A stretch of DNA of 64,000 bases from Saccharina japonica (taxonomy: Eukaryota > Sar > Phaeophyceae > Laminariales > Laminariaceae): the NCBI GenBank assembly GCA_008828725.1, contig MEHQ01001672.1, positions 1-64,000 of the forward strand, written 5' to 3'. The position numbers and the translations under genes were made by a program. This document shows, piece after piece, positions 1-10,340 of this stretch. How positions within the stretch are numbered: position 1 is the stretch's first letter; each line of letters starts with the position of its first letter. The notes beneath the pieces were generated by a model that was given only the letters and a program-made list of their open reading frames with translations, made no database searches and was not told the origin of the DNA.

Positions 1-190
1 AGGTATCGAGCGGCGTACCTATCGTACCTAAAACTTGGGTAAGGTATCGAGGTCCGTACCTAACGTACCTAACACTTAGGTAAGGTATCGGGGTCCGTAC
101 CTAACGTACCTAAGTGGTTAGGTAAGGTACATACCCGAGTATTTTACCCGGGTATACCTAAGTACGTACCTTACCTAACACACCCTTGCA
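1..190. repeat. Quasi-palindromic GGTAAGGTA/TACCTAACGTACC satellite
   Basis: Units of about 50 bp repeat AGGTAAGGTATCGGGGTCCG followed by TACCTAACGTACCTAA. Each unit carries inverted GGTA/TACC cores. The array is cut by the window start. A second array of the same family lies at 62095-62395 and shares the terminal segment that reads TACGTACCTTACCTAACA then CACCCTTGCAA or TACCCTTGCAA. No coding content is seen. Confidence 0.8.
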
Positions 191-1986
191 ATATTTGGTC
201 CTATTTACTATGGTCCTCCGTAAAATAACACACTGGGTGCCTGTGTAGCTATCATAGCGCGGGTCGAGCGCAGCTTGAGACAAAAAACGCACGAAACACA
301 CTTCCATGAGACAAAACACAAAAAAAAAAAACATACAAAAACGCCTCCACACGCACTACGTTTTCGTGGTACACCTTGTAGTATTGAAAATAAAAGGGTT
401 TTCCCATACCTACTACGTACGCATGTGTCAAAAGAGATGAATCTTCACGGAGGTTTTGGTGTTTGGCGCCTATCGTAAAGCCGACCCTCCGACCCGAAGT
501 TTTCGCCATTGATCAGTGCTACGATATAGGGATGCTGTGCTTGGCAAGACACTACAGGTTGATTCGGCTTGCTTGGATGCTGTGCTTGGAAACACTTCAG
601 GTTGATTCGGCGCGCTCGTGACTCGTGGTGCTGCTGTGGCTTGGAAATACTCCAGGTTAATTGCGCCGCTTGTAATATACCCCTTAGCCAATCAGAGCGC
701 GTAAATGGCTACCCGAGGAAGAGTCGCCATCAGCAGGTGACCTACGGGTGTCAAAGCCATTTCGCTGTTATCATGTCAAATACCAGTATCAGGGGGATAG
801 CACAGGGCACAGGGTATGCCAGGGCCACGGCCCACGGCCGGTGCACGAGTAAATACAAAAGGAACCTGGTACGTACCGGTATCAAGTGTCTTCAAGAATC
901 ACAGCAACTTTACGAGCAGATAATCACGTTCAAATCCGATTGAAAGTTGACAAGTCGTTGTTTGAAATCGGGCGAGTTGATGCTGCTGGGTATAGCAAGG
1001 TTGCATGTCCATGCGTTAGACACTACAGTACGTACATATGTGCATCCAGTAGAAACTGCACGTGCGGTTGTACTGCTGCTGCTGCAGTTGCTGTACCTTC
1101 GTTGAACAATATGGCAGCGAGTGTAAACACGACGATAAGATGAACCAACCTTACGGTAGGTAGATCTGATACAACACCCGTCACACTGCTGCATAACCCA
1201 TCAATATGTACCTCGAGACGAACATTTCCTGCTCCCGAACTCGAATTTCAGGAGAGGTTCGTACACCCTGCATATCGCACCGTAGTACTGTGCTACCGCT
1301 ACTGCTATACCAGTACTGCCTGCTGTGTTGTGCTCGATTCCCCATGCCCTACGGTGCACAAATCTGTGCATTGGGGGCATCATTGAGGACCATCGTGAAA
1401 GTGTACCATCCGATGTCTGCCCAACCCTGGTCATCGTGCGAGATGCACACCCAACAACTGCATTCCTCTCCTCTTTGTACTCACACCATGTCTCTACAAG
1501 CACGCGACACACTGCGTCCATGCACAAGTGGAGGCCCTCGGGATAGATGCACGAGGGTTGTCCTTCGAGGGGTATGCCTCGCTCCGCGACACGGCAGCGT
1601 TGGTTTTAGGCACAGAGTAGGCAAACCAACGAGTATACTTTCTCCCTGCAAATAGTTTTGGGGTTGTTGTTTCTGCTCACCGATATGGCGCTCCACGCCC
1701 CCTGCTTCTCCCACCACGCCTACCGCCATTAAAACCAGACATCACGCTCTGTCGAAGAGGCCAAGATGGGGTTCTTGCAGCTGATATGTCGCGAAATCAA
1801 GCAGAGTACCGGGTGTGGTCGGTGTGGATCGCCAACCCAACAAACCAACAAACACAGCAAAAAGGGTTTTGTAGAGGCTTCAGGTGTCTTTTTCTGGAGA
1901 GGGATCTACGTAGATTTTCCCCGCAGATAACAGTAGAGCAAGCAAAGCAGTATCGTGTATCGTGCATCACCGCCAGCGGCCGAGCC
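191..1986. other. Intergenic, with a small ~47-bp tandem repeat at 528-665
   Basis: No convincing gene is seen. At 528-665 a unit containing GATGCTGTGCTTGG followed by CAGGTTGATTCGGC occurs about three times with divergence. The stretch just before 1987 would hold the promoter and 5' UTR of the fibrillin gene. I see no unambiguous TATA box or initiator there. Confidence 0.5.
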
Positions 1987-2132
1987 ATGTCGAAGAACCT
2001 GCTGCTAGCCCTTGCTGTGGCCGCAGCATTCAATTGCTGCTACTTCCCTGGCGTGTCTGGGTTCTTATTTACCCCAGCCATCCCGGCGCTGTTTTCAGTA
2101 AAGTCGAAGTCGTCATGCTACAATCGACGAAG
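1987..2132 (+). CDS. Fibrillin gene exon 1 (signal peptide and start of transit peptide)
   Basis: Encodes residues 1-48 plus two bases of codon 49. The N terminus is MSKN followed by a hydrophobic run. A Ser/Lys/Arg-rich segment (VKSKSSCYNRR) follows, as expected of a plastid transit peptide. The exon ends CGACGAAG before the donor GTGTGTATG. Read without splicing, the frame stops six bases beyond the donor. Confidence 0.82.
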
Positions 2133-3685
2133 GTGTGTATGATGATACGAACACGCAGATCCCTCTCTTCCGAGGATCGGTTCTCCCCCTTGCTCTCCAG
2201 CCATGGCCCCATACCCGTGTACGTAGAGTTCGAAGGCTCACTATTGCTGTGACTCGGTGCTGGGTGGGTGCCGACGAACGACAGACGCGCTCCCTCTAAC
2301 GTTTCAGCTTTTGGCTGACTCGACATACAAAACAGCAGCAGCGGCAGTAGTGCGGTATATCATGAACGAACGCTGTTTTGAAAATGACGTATCCAAAGTT
2401 CCACAGATGCTTCGAGTATCCTCGATACTCCCGAGTATATTCGGAGTGTCGAGTATGTTTCGTACTCCGAGTACTGAGAGTATTAGAGTACCGGTGGCCT
2501 AAATACTCGAAGTTCTTGCAGTATGAGCAGTACTGAAGGCCCAAATACTCCGAGTACTGGGAGTATGAGCAGTAAATATCCTCGAGTACCCGGAGTACAA
2601 GCATCTACGTAAATTACTCGGAGTACTCCGAGTATCGAGAGTATTGAACACCGAAATACTGCGAGTACACAAAGTACCTGAAGTATTTTTTTATCTACAA
2701 TACTCTAATGATACTTCCAGGTAATTGGAGCATCTGTGAATTTTGAAATGCTACAAACGCCAGTCACATGCTCCCAGAACCTGGGAGGAATGACGGCCGA
2801 GTCTTTAAAATGATGCAAAGATGCTCATAATATACTTCACACTCCGAGTACTGAGTATTAGAGTACTGGCGGCCTGAATACTCGGAGTACTTGGAGTATG
2901 AGCAGTACTGAAGCCCCAAATACTGCGAGTTCAAGGAGTCCCCGCAGTATCGGACCCCGAAATACTCCGAGTACAAGCAGTATCCCTCATCAAGCAAAGG
3001 GCTTCCCCGAGGTCGTTGGTGGTTGTGGCAGACATTAAGAGCAGTGACGTGCAGGACGAGTTCAAGGAAATGCAATACGTGCCAGTACGATGTGTTGCAT
3101 CTCCTTGAACTCGTAATATATGAGCGAATGCGATGCAAAAAAAATGCGAGTACTGCTGTATGCATATTATACATACACAGGAGATGGGGGAATGCACGTA
3201 TAATATCGGGATCCTAAAAAAAGCCTCGGAACAAACTGGCAAAACCAAAACATGTACTTCGTACATATTTACAATCGTTTGCCTTTTCCCCTGTACCCCC
3301 CCAGCTTGGTCGGCCACTTCCCCGCCTTACTGATCGGCGAACGGTGTGTTTTTGTTTTTCCTGCTGCCCGGAAGCAGTCGATCGTCCCTTCCCTCCAAAC
3401 CTCTAGCCAACGACGGCGGCGGCGGTGGAGCGGAGGGAGCTATACCGACGGAAGGTGTTTTACCGACGGAGTTGCCCTCCACGGCACAGGCCGGCGACGT
3501 CGCCGAGAAGAAGGCGTCGCTCATGAGTGTCATAGTGTCAACCAGGTGTGGACGGAGTTGTATGTAGTGCGGGAGGGAGAGGGGCGGGGAGGGAGGAGGG
3601 CTGATATCGGTGTGTTCTTAAAGGTGTTGCTGTGACGTGTGCAGGAGAATGTCGTGGTAGGGGAGGGGCGAGAGGGGCGGGCGGG

Positions 3686-3720
<35 letters not shown>

Positions 3721-6700
3721 GACTAAGAGTCGAAGTGTGCACAAGGTGAGTATGCATCACAAGAGTTTGTGGTGGTGGAAAGGGGGCGGGCGGGAGGGGG
3801 GCGGGGGGGTGTTACGTGAAAAACAAGTGTGCCCAGGAAGGTGTTTTTTTGTTTTGTTTGTTTCGTGGTTGTCTCAATGCTGTGTTCCATTTAAGTTTCT
3901 TTGATGGGGTGCTCTCAAGTCTTATAGGCCACGACTGGCGATGGGTACGTACGCGGCTTTCAGTGAATGGCTCCCGTTAGATGAACGCAATGTCGAGCTC
4001 GCTTATGTCCGCGTGCCTGCTGTGCTTGCTTACGTACTTGGCTTGCTTGTTTGCTAGCCTGCCTTTGCTGTATGTATCATCCTTGCTCGTCTGCGTATCA
4101 TTCGCCCTTTTTCAGGTTGTTCTCCCGCTTATTTTTTTGCTTCATTTGTTGCTCAAACCAAAAATCACGTTTGTTTTGCAGCATGGACGAGCAAGAATCG
4201 GAGACAGCGGCACAGAAGGTTAACGCCATCATCGGCGAATTGGAAACCCTGAAGCAGGGGTGAGTAACGCCTGTGTTGCAGTGCCCACAAAACTGACAAG
4301 GGGGTTCCAGCCAATAACGTCAATTATTATTGAAACCGGGATTTTTCCAAAACCAGCCCCTCACAATCGCTTTGGGACATGCAGCAGTCTGCGCTCGTTC
4401 ACTGGCGCCGTGCTCCCCACTGAAGCCTCCCAATGACACACCACGCCCGGACGAGCTCAACCAAGTCATGATATAGCCTGTTCTGTAGTTGGTTCGGCCT
4501 TTGTCGTGCTGGAATTGGAGAAATTTGATGCACCGCGGCCACGCAGTTTTATCCTTGCACAGCCGATACGAAAGCTCCAGCAGTCGCGCCGCCAGTTTAG
4601 GCAATTTTGACGGGCACTGTCGCGGTGGTAAACCTTAACGAAATCGCCCAAGATTGAACGTGTGCTTGTGTATACAGACAGGGAAGGTATACCAGGGTGG
4701 CGCACTTTGGGATTTATGTAACCGACGCCGCAATCGGCTTGAGACGTACCTGCAAAAAACAAAGAAATGTGGACTAAATAAACACTGTGTTTTAGAGTTG
4801 AAGAGCTGGGACACAAAAAAGTCACGAGCGTTGATTTTTTTTTTTATATTCGTACGTACGTGAGTACCGCTCACCATGGCTGCAGCTCCAAAAAATAACT
4901 TGGCCACAGTATGAGAAATAACAAATCCAATGACCTGGAACCACATTTTCAAACTTCAGCGACTTTGTCGCGGTGGTTAGAGGTCACGAAAACTGCTGCC
5001 GTTTTGCCACACTGTAGTGAGAGCACCAAAGAGCCCATCGCAGGGTGGCGCACTTTGGGATTAGCTGTGAGGCTGGAGTTAAAGCAGAATTGCGGGATAT
5101 CGTACAAAAAAATAGAGCGGTGGTGCTTCCAGGTTTCGAGATTTGTGGCAGGAAAAGGGCCAAAAAACGATTTCATTTTGTGGGCACTGCAACACAGGTG
5201 GTAAGCACGAAACCTGTTTTTTTTACAAAGCGCAGTAATCCCCAGCCAAGGTTAACGCCATCAGCTTTGACTTGGAAACCTTAACCTTGCAGCAAGGGTG
5301 GGTTGCAAAATCTACATGTTTAGAACAGAATATTCGCCGCCAACGTAAACGCCACCAGCGACGACGTGGAAACCTTCTAGCTAGGATGACCAAACAAGAG
5401 TGTGACCTTTTTTTACAGCTACATAGTATTCGGAGAAAAAACTCGCCAGATGCGGTTGCCATCAAATATGCTAATATAAGGCCAATCTTTTTGCGCGCGT
5501 CAAGGCCTCTTTGGGCCTAAATATGCTAGTTTTAGTGTAGATGTAGGCGGTCAGTCAAACGCTGAAACCGCTGCCTCCCAGCACCTTTAGTTACCGTAGA
5601 GATGCCCCTGCGTAGACACCATCTAACGTATGGTACCGTGTTCGACAGTATCGTATGGCCCAAATACTAGGGCTGGGCACTGACACAGTATGTACTGGCA
5701 GTAGTAATCTACTGGTTGACCTGGCCAGTATATTCGCCAGTAGTTTTCACATTACGTACACCCAAGAAACACGCCATATGCGTTTCGGGAGGAGAGAGGA
5801 GAGAGGATAAGACAGTATACTGCTGCAATCCAATATTACTGATTGAGTTTGACGACAGTATAACCGCTACTGACTGAGTAAGCCAGTGTCCATCCCTAAC
5901 AAATACGCTATATAGGAGACTACGGTTTGGCCACCCTTGACCAGCCCTACATTAAAGCTAGCATATAAAGGCTAACACAGGCCTTGATGCTCCCGCTAAA
6001 TACCGGTCTCGTACATGGCGTATTCGGTACAGCGGCACGTATCATACGGCATACCGGTAGGTATTGTTTTAGAAGAAAAAGCTATTGTGTTTTGCATACG
6101 AGTATTTTATCATTCCCGTACCTGGTACCAGGTATATCCCACCAGCCCGACTGTTCATAGCGCGGTCGCTGATCGGTAATCGGTACCAAGTTGTTTCGTA
6201 CAAGGCAATTGGTGATCAGTGGTTACGGAGTGGTGACCAGTGAAAAATGACTCTTATCTGGGGATTGGTGGTCGGTGGTCCGTATTCGGCGAATTGGTGG
6301 TCGATATTCGGTAATCGGTTATCAGTGGTCGGAAACTTGACGATCCTTATCATCTGCCTCGGCCTGCCGTTGGATGGCCGCGAGGGCGCTGAGCTCGCTC
6401 CGCAGCTGCTGCTGCTCCGCTGTGTTCCCATCACCGAGATTAATCAGCCACACAGCGGTCGTGGTGATGCGTCGCCTGGTCCTCCGATGCGTGGGCGGTC
6501 TTGAAAGACGCGGAGGCCTCGTCTGTAAACCTTTTACATGCGTACCGCCTCTTGCAGCAGCGCCCCTCGACGTATTTCAAGCGCGCCCACGCAGCGGAGG
6601 TCTAGGAGACGCGCCAACCACGACCCCTGTGTGACTTGACCCCCGCGAAGGGAACATAGGGGACAACCAGCTTCGGAGCGAGCTTCGCGACCTCGAGGCC

Positions 6701-9700
6701 ATCCAGCGGCAGGCCGAGGCGGATGTTGAGGTTTAGGCGGCACACTGACGCGCCCGCCCGGACCGCGACCGAGCAGGCCGGGGTCTGCGAAGTACCAGGT
6801 CCGGGAGGCCAGGGCGAGGTGGTCAGTATATGATCATCGGTTGTCGGTGATGGGCAGTCGCTAGTTGGTGATCGCTGATTGGCTGATTGGTGATCGATAA
6901 TCGATACCAGGTACCGTAGTCGATAATCGATACCAGATAGTCGATAATCGGTGTTTGGTGATTTGGTGATTGGTAATCGGTAACAGGTAGTCGGTATTCG
7001 ACATTTGGTGCCCGATTACGTTCTGCGCCGCAGGTTCAAGGAGGAGGAGGTGGACGGAGAGTGGGTGCTGTGCTTCACGAGGAACTCGAAGGGTTCCCCA
7101 TCACTGCAGAAGGTGAAAAAAAAACGCAACAAAGAGAAAATGGCGTCCGAAGGAGCGGGGTGTGAACACGGGAAAAAAAAATGCGGGCATGGAAAGCTCG
7201 AACATTCGGGATTTGAAGTTTGCAAGTTTGGAATTTGGAGTTCGGGGACTATGGGGGGGTTAGTTTGTTAACGAAACATGACACCAGCCGTCGAGCTATG
7301 ATAGCCCCTTGACGAGTAGGGTTAGACTCGCGTTCGGGTGACAAACGTGTTGGACTTGGAGTGGGTACTTTTCCCGGTGATTTTGTTGAAGACCGGATTT
7401 GATGAAAGTTTCTGTAATTTTCGTCACGCACTTACCAACGGAAGATACATTGGACGTCCATTTGTACTGTCGGGGGGTCTTCTTGTCTAGCCGTGTTTTC
7501 GGTACACAATGAGACCGATATGCCGGGGGCCACTGTATGGAAAGTTACACACATTAGATCACAGCGTTTTCCAGCATTCAAGACCCAACGCTTTCCTACT
7601 GCTTCGCGTGATATCTCCATACGAGTGGATGCTTCCGCCACAGTTGAACCTTGTGGGGATCCAGAGATAGCGCCCCAAGACAGTGATATATTTGGTCCTC
7701 TACGAAAAGTGTCAGCGCGCAGCAGCCCCGCACCGTACAGCCAATGCAAGACAAACCATCAGCGCGCCGTTAATAGGTTTGCTCCTTGCATTGTTGTTGA
7801 TATTTGGGTCTGGATATTTGGTTACTAAAATGGTCCAACCAAAATACCTGGTGCCAACCCTCTCCCTACACGCATACTCGGTACCAGGTATGAGGTAATA
7901 TAAGTGCTTAATACTGTAGGTGCTTGGCCGGGTCGAGTATGAAAACAGGAGAGGTACTACCAAGTACAACGCATGGTGCGCTGTACCTTATCGTCGGCCG
8001 ACCAGGCAGCCAATTGGCGATGCTGCTGTAATCTTTTTTTTTTTCTCGTGTGGTGACATTTTTCCCTCTTGAAATCCCACAGAGATTTACGATCACCCAG
8101 TTCTTGATAGAACGGTCCGACACTGCGAGCAACCTTACCATGCATTGCTGTAGTTTTTTTCTATACATAGCTTCAGAGGGTCCCGGTCCGTAGAGTTGAA
8201 AACATTAGGTGTGCAGACAACGACAGCACCGTCACAGGCCACTCGTAACTTTATTCTTATCTGCTGCTCACCCGCTCAATAGTGCTACCATGTCTTCCAC
8301 TGATCTACGAAACGAGGGGGGCAAGACACAACGAACACGACAGCTTTGGAATGAGCTAGACGAGTCGCTCAGCGTTTGTACTCTCACCGTGGTGGAGAAA
8401 ATCAGCTCTGAAGCCTTTCCAGGGCGTGGGTACCTTGCGTGCTATACGGTTATTTTATTCTGGTGTTTAATGCTTCCCCTCCCACCCAGGCGTTACCTGG
8501 CGATCGGGGTTTCCAAAATTTCGACGTGGGGGCGAAGAAGTTCTGCAACATCGTAAAGCTATGGGGGGGCAAGGTGCAGGTGCTGGCGGACGTGGCGTAC
8601 GACGTAAGGCCGGAGGAGCCGAACAAGTGAGAAACCACGTGCCCCCCGGTATACGGGTATCGGTAACGGCAATGGTGACGGTAGCGGTAACTGTATCGGG
8701 AACGGTACCGGTAGCGATAATTGTATTGGTAACGGTAACAATAGTACTAACTGCAGCGGAAATGGAAGCGTTAACCGCAGCAGTATGGGTAGTGGTGTCG
8801 GGGACGGTGACGGCAACGGTATCGGTAACGCTAGTGGTAACGCTTACGCTCACGGAAATGACCATGGTACGGTAATGGTATTGGTAGCGGTACAATGGTG
8901 TGGGTGACCGTAGTAGAAACGGTATTGGTGACGGCAACGGTATCAGTACTGGTATCGGCAACGGAGCAGTAGTGGTAATAGTAGGGGTGGTCTCGGAAAC
9001 ACTGCCGGCAGCGGAAATGGGAACGGTGGCGGTAACGGTATCGGTAACGGTAATGATTACCTGAAATGGTGACGGTAATGGTGATGGTAACGGTAATAGT
9101 ATCGCTAATGGCGACGGTAATGGTAGCCTTAGTGGTACCGGTATCGCTATCGGTTACGGTAACCACATCGGTAGCGGAAATGGTATCGGTACAGGTATCG
9201 GTAGCGACATCGATGATGGTGACGGTACTAGCATCGGGAACGGTAAGGGTAACAGTGACGGTAACGGTAGTGGCATCGGTATCGGTACTAGCATCGGGAA
9301 CGGTAAGGGTAACAGTGACGGTAACGGTAGTGGTATCGGTAACGGTAGTGATATCGGTAACGGTAGTGGTATCGGTAACGGTAGTGATATCGGTAACGGT
9401 ATAACGGTACCTGTAACGGTATTACGGTACCGGTAACGGTATAACGGTACCGGTAATGGTACCGGTACGGTACCGGTAATAGCACCCATTCCACTCTACC
9501 TCACCCCACCCTAATCCCCTCGAGTACACCCCCCACCACCGCCGTCTTGATCAACTCGGGACAGGCTGGTGTCGACTATTGTTGGGGCCGGGGTGAAGCT
9601 CGGACCGCTGCGGATACCGCTGCCACTGACGGGAAGGGTGGGATACCTGGAATTTGTCTACCAGGACAGCGACATTCGGATCACCAGGGGAAACAGGTGG

Positions 9701-10098
9701 GTGTCGAGACATTGAACCGACGACCGCCTCCGCGACGCGAGGTAGCTTGAGGAGCAAGGAGTGCCTGTGTTTGCGATGGCCTGTCGTGTGGCACGTATTT
9801 GTTTGATTTGTCGGCGCAATCACGCGGTTCCCTTTTTACTCCTCTCAACTTTTTTTTTCCCCGCCCACCCCCCTAATCTGTCTCTCTCTCTCTCGCTCTC
9901 CCTCCCCTCTCTCACACCTCTCTGTTTCTTCCTCTCCCTCCCCACCCCCCACCCCCCCCCCTTCCCCCTTGCCGCCCGCGTGCCAACCCTTGAACATGTT
10001 TCCGCCACGCAAACATTCACTCGGGAAGGGGAGGCTTGTTCTTACACATGCGCCCGGGGAGTTCCTTCCCAGTGGACGAGGGGGTGCGGGTAGCGTAG
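1987..10098 (+). CDS. Plastid-lipid-associated (PAP/fibrillin) protein, 7 exons, 270 aa
   Basis: I assembled this gene by joining exons on splice signals, phase and family pattern. Exons are 1987-2132, 3375-3545, 4182-4259, 7034-7112, 8490-8626, 9565-9696 and 10029-10098, totalling 813 nt including the TAG stop. All donors begin GTG (GTGTGT, GTGTGG, GTGAGT, GTGAAA, GTGAGA, GTGGGT). Intron phases are 2,2,2,0,2,2 and every junction keeps frame. Residues 1-25 look like a signal peptide (hydrophobic stretch LLLALAVAAA) ending VSG before FLFTP, which resembles the Phe-at-+1 motif of stramenopile bipartite plastid targeting. The PAP domain covers about residues 95-262, with DGEWVLCFTRNS, GFQNFDV, LGPLRIPLPLTGRVGYLE, and DIRITRGN joined to RGGLFLHMR at the C terminus; the last two blocks are hallmark fibrillin signatures. 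Fibrillins are structural or lipid-associated proteins of plastoglobules and thylakoids (family knowledge). The start at 1987 is chosen because an in-frame upstream start at 1786 would bury the signal peptide. Expression is not demonstrated. Confidence 0.88.
2405..2990. repeat. TACTCCGAGTA/TACTCGGAGTA satellite inside fibrillin intron 1
   Basis: Short blocks of ACTCCGAGT and its reverse complement ACTCGGAGT alternate at 10-40 base spacing, giving dense hairpin potential. A non-repeat stretch interrupts the array around 2700-2830. The same satellite recurs at 39222-39795, 47100-47285, 53885-54030 and 54975-55190. Confidence 0.85.
3056..3114. other. Near-perfect 25-bp stem hairpin in fibrillin intron 1
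   Basis: ACGAGTTCAAGGAAATGCAA at 3056 is mirrored by TTGCATCTCCTTGAACTCGT ending at 3114. The stem is about 25 bp, with one mismatch and two G-U pairs and a loop of about 9 nt. It could be a small inverted repeat or a microRNA-like precursor. Nothing in the sequence shows that it is processed. Confidence 0.6.
3375..3545 (+). CDS. Fibrillin gene exon 2 (linker and start of PAP domain)
   Basis: Encodes residues 50-105. A Gly/Pro/Thr-rich linker (ANDGGGGGAEG and following) leads to AEKKASLMSVIVST, which aligns in pattern to the first helix of fibrillins (usually ..LLELI.GT). The acceptor is a tandem NAGNAG (AAGCAG), so the exon may start at 3375 or 3378; both keep frame and change the protein by one residue. 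The donor is AACCAG followed by GTGTGG. Confidence 0.8.
3686..3820. repeat. Poly(G) tract and G-rich repeat in fibrillin intron 2
   Basis: A run of about 31 G residues (3688-3718) sits in a longer GGGC/GGGA-rich stretch. Long proline or glycine frames here are products of the homopolymer and are not genes. Confidence 0.75.
4182..4259 (+). CDS. Fibrillin gene exon 3 (second helix)
   Basis: The acceptor is a strong TTTGTTTTGCAG and the donor is GGG followed by GTGAGTAAC. The exon encodes MDEQESETAAQKVNAIIG then ELETLKQ, matching the fibrillin pattern of a helix ending in LEALNP. Phase is 2 at both ends. Decayed relatives of this exon lie in the next intron near 5247 and 5336. Confidence 0.83.
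5247..5390 (+). pseudogene. Two decayed duplicates of fibrillin exon 3
   Basis: Within intron 3, about 1 kb downstream of exon 3, the pattern AAGGTTAACGCCATCA ... TTGGAAACC of exon 3 recurs at 5247-5297 and, more degraded, at 5336-5385 (AACGTAAACGCCACCA ... GTGGAAACC). The second copy keeps a CAGCAAGGG end like the original CAGGGG donor side but lacks a good GT donor. The third has a stop (TTCTAG). I infer exon-containing segmental duplication followed by decay. Confidence 0.6.
6341..6735. repeat. Imperfect foldback (~190-bp arms) in fibrillin intron 3
   Basis: The left arm (6341-6530) and right arm (about 6560-6735) are reverse complements with scattered mismatches. Both contain a sequence encoding LRSEL..L.AIQRQAEAD, on the minus strand in the left arm and the plus strand in the right. 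The intervening loop is short. Flanking sequence (6170-6340 and 6830-7010) is a GGTGATCGGTAATCG-type minisatellite. Confidence 0.6.
7034..7112 (+). CDS. Fibrillin gene exon 4 (G-x-W core strand)
   Basis: Follows the acceptor TGCGCCGCAG and ends CAGAAG before GTGAAA. It encodes FKEEEVDGEWVLCFTRNSKG then SPSLQK, the counterpart of the fibrillin core L.G.W.L.YT(S). The exon ends in phase 0, matching the phase-0 start of exon 5. Confidence 0.85.
8490..8626 (+). CDS. Fibrillin gene exon 5 (beta-barrel middle)
   Basis: The acceptor is a pyrimidine-rich CTCCCACCCAG. The exon encodes ALPGDRGFQNFDVGAKKFCN followed by IVKLWGGKVQVL and ADVAYDVRPEEPN. This fits the fibrillin block (V)xQxFDxxxxxxxNIV. 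The donor is AACAA followed by GTGAGAAA. Read without splicing the frame stops immediately (AAG TGA), so splicing is needed to reach the C terminus. Confidence 0.87.
8645..9485. repeat. GGTAACGGTATC minisatellite in fibrillin intron 5
   Basis: Almost the whole of intron 5 is a degenerate 6/12-bp repeat of GGTAACGGTATC/GGTAGTGGTATC. It is periodic by 3, so it gives long open frames on both strands (Val/Thr-rich and Pro/Leu/Tyr/Arg-rich). These are rejected as genes. Confidence 0.88.
9565..9696 (+). CDS. Fibrillin gene exon 6 (LGPLRIPLP signature)
   Basis: Starts after ACTCGGGACAG and ends GGAAACAG before GTGGGT. The encoded block VKLGPLRIPLPLTGRVGYLE then FVYQDSDIRITRGN is the most diagnostic fibrillin segment. 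It joins in phase 2 to exon 7, completing an Arg codon. Confidence 0.9.
10029..10098 (+). CDS. Fibrillin gene exon 7 (C terminus and stop)
   Basis: Lies downstream of a 120-base polypyrimidine tract (about 9840-9965). With an AAG acceptor at 10028 the reading frame gives R-GGLFLHMRPG and ends at TAG 10096-10098. GNRGGLFxHxR is the expected fibrillin ending. The acceptor is weaker than the others because it is AAG and not CAG, so exact placement is less sure than the reading frame. Confidence 0.78.
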
Positions 10099-10134
10099 GA
10101 ATATGCCCCCGGCGAATGATCATGTTGGTGGCGA

Positions 10135-10340
10135 AGATGACGATGATGATGACGATGATGATGACGATGTTGATGATTATGATGGCGATAATGATTATGA
10201 TGATACTGAGAATGACGATGGTACCGGTGGTGAGGAAAATGGTGATATTGGTGATGGTGATGTTAACGATGATGATGATGGTGGTGGTTGTGGTGTTGGA
10301 TGATGATGATGGTGGCGATAATGGTGGCGATTGATGATGA
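10135..10340. repeat. GAT/GATGAC trinucleotide repeat downstream of the fibrillin stop
   Basis: A degenerate (GAT)n tract starts 40 bases after the stop codon, probably in or near the 3' UTR. The apparent Asp-rich, Met-rich and His-rich open frames are frame readings of this repeat. Confidence 0.75.

Noticed and set aside
3530..3904. Proline-rich and glycine-rich frames
   Set aside because: They come from the poly(G) tract in fibrillin intron 2.
7432..7828. Overlapping 105- and 111-codon frames on opposite strands
   Set aside because: They lie inside fibrillin intron 4 with no recognisable domain on either strand. Kept as intron sequence, though an unrecognised repeat is possible.
8467..9489. 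Long open frames on both strands (Val/Thr-rich and Pro/Leu/Tyr/Arg-rich)
   Set aside because: They are readings of the 6/12-bp GGTAACGGTATC minisatellite in intron 5. The absence of stops follows from the period.
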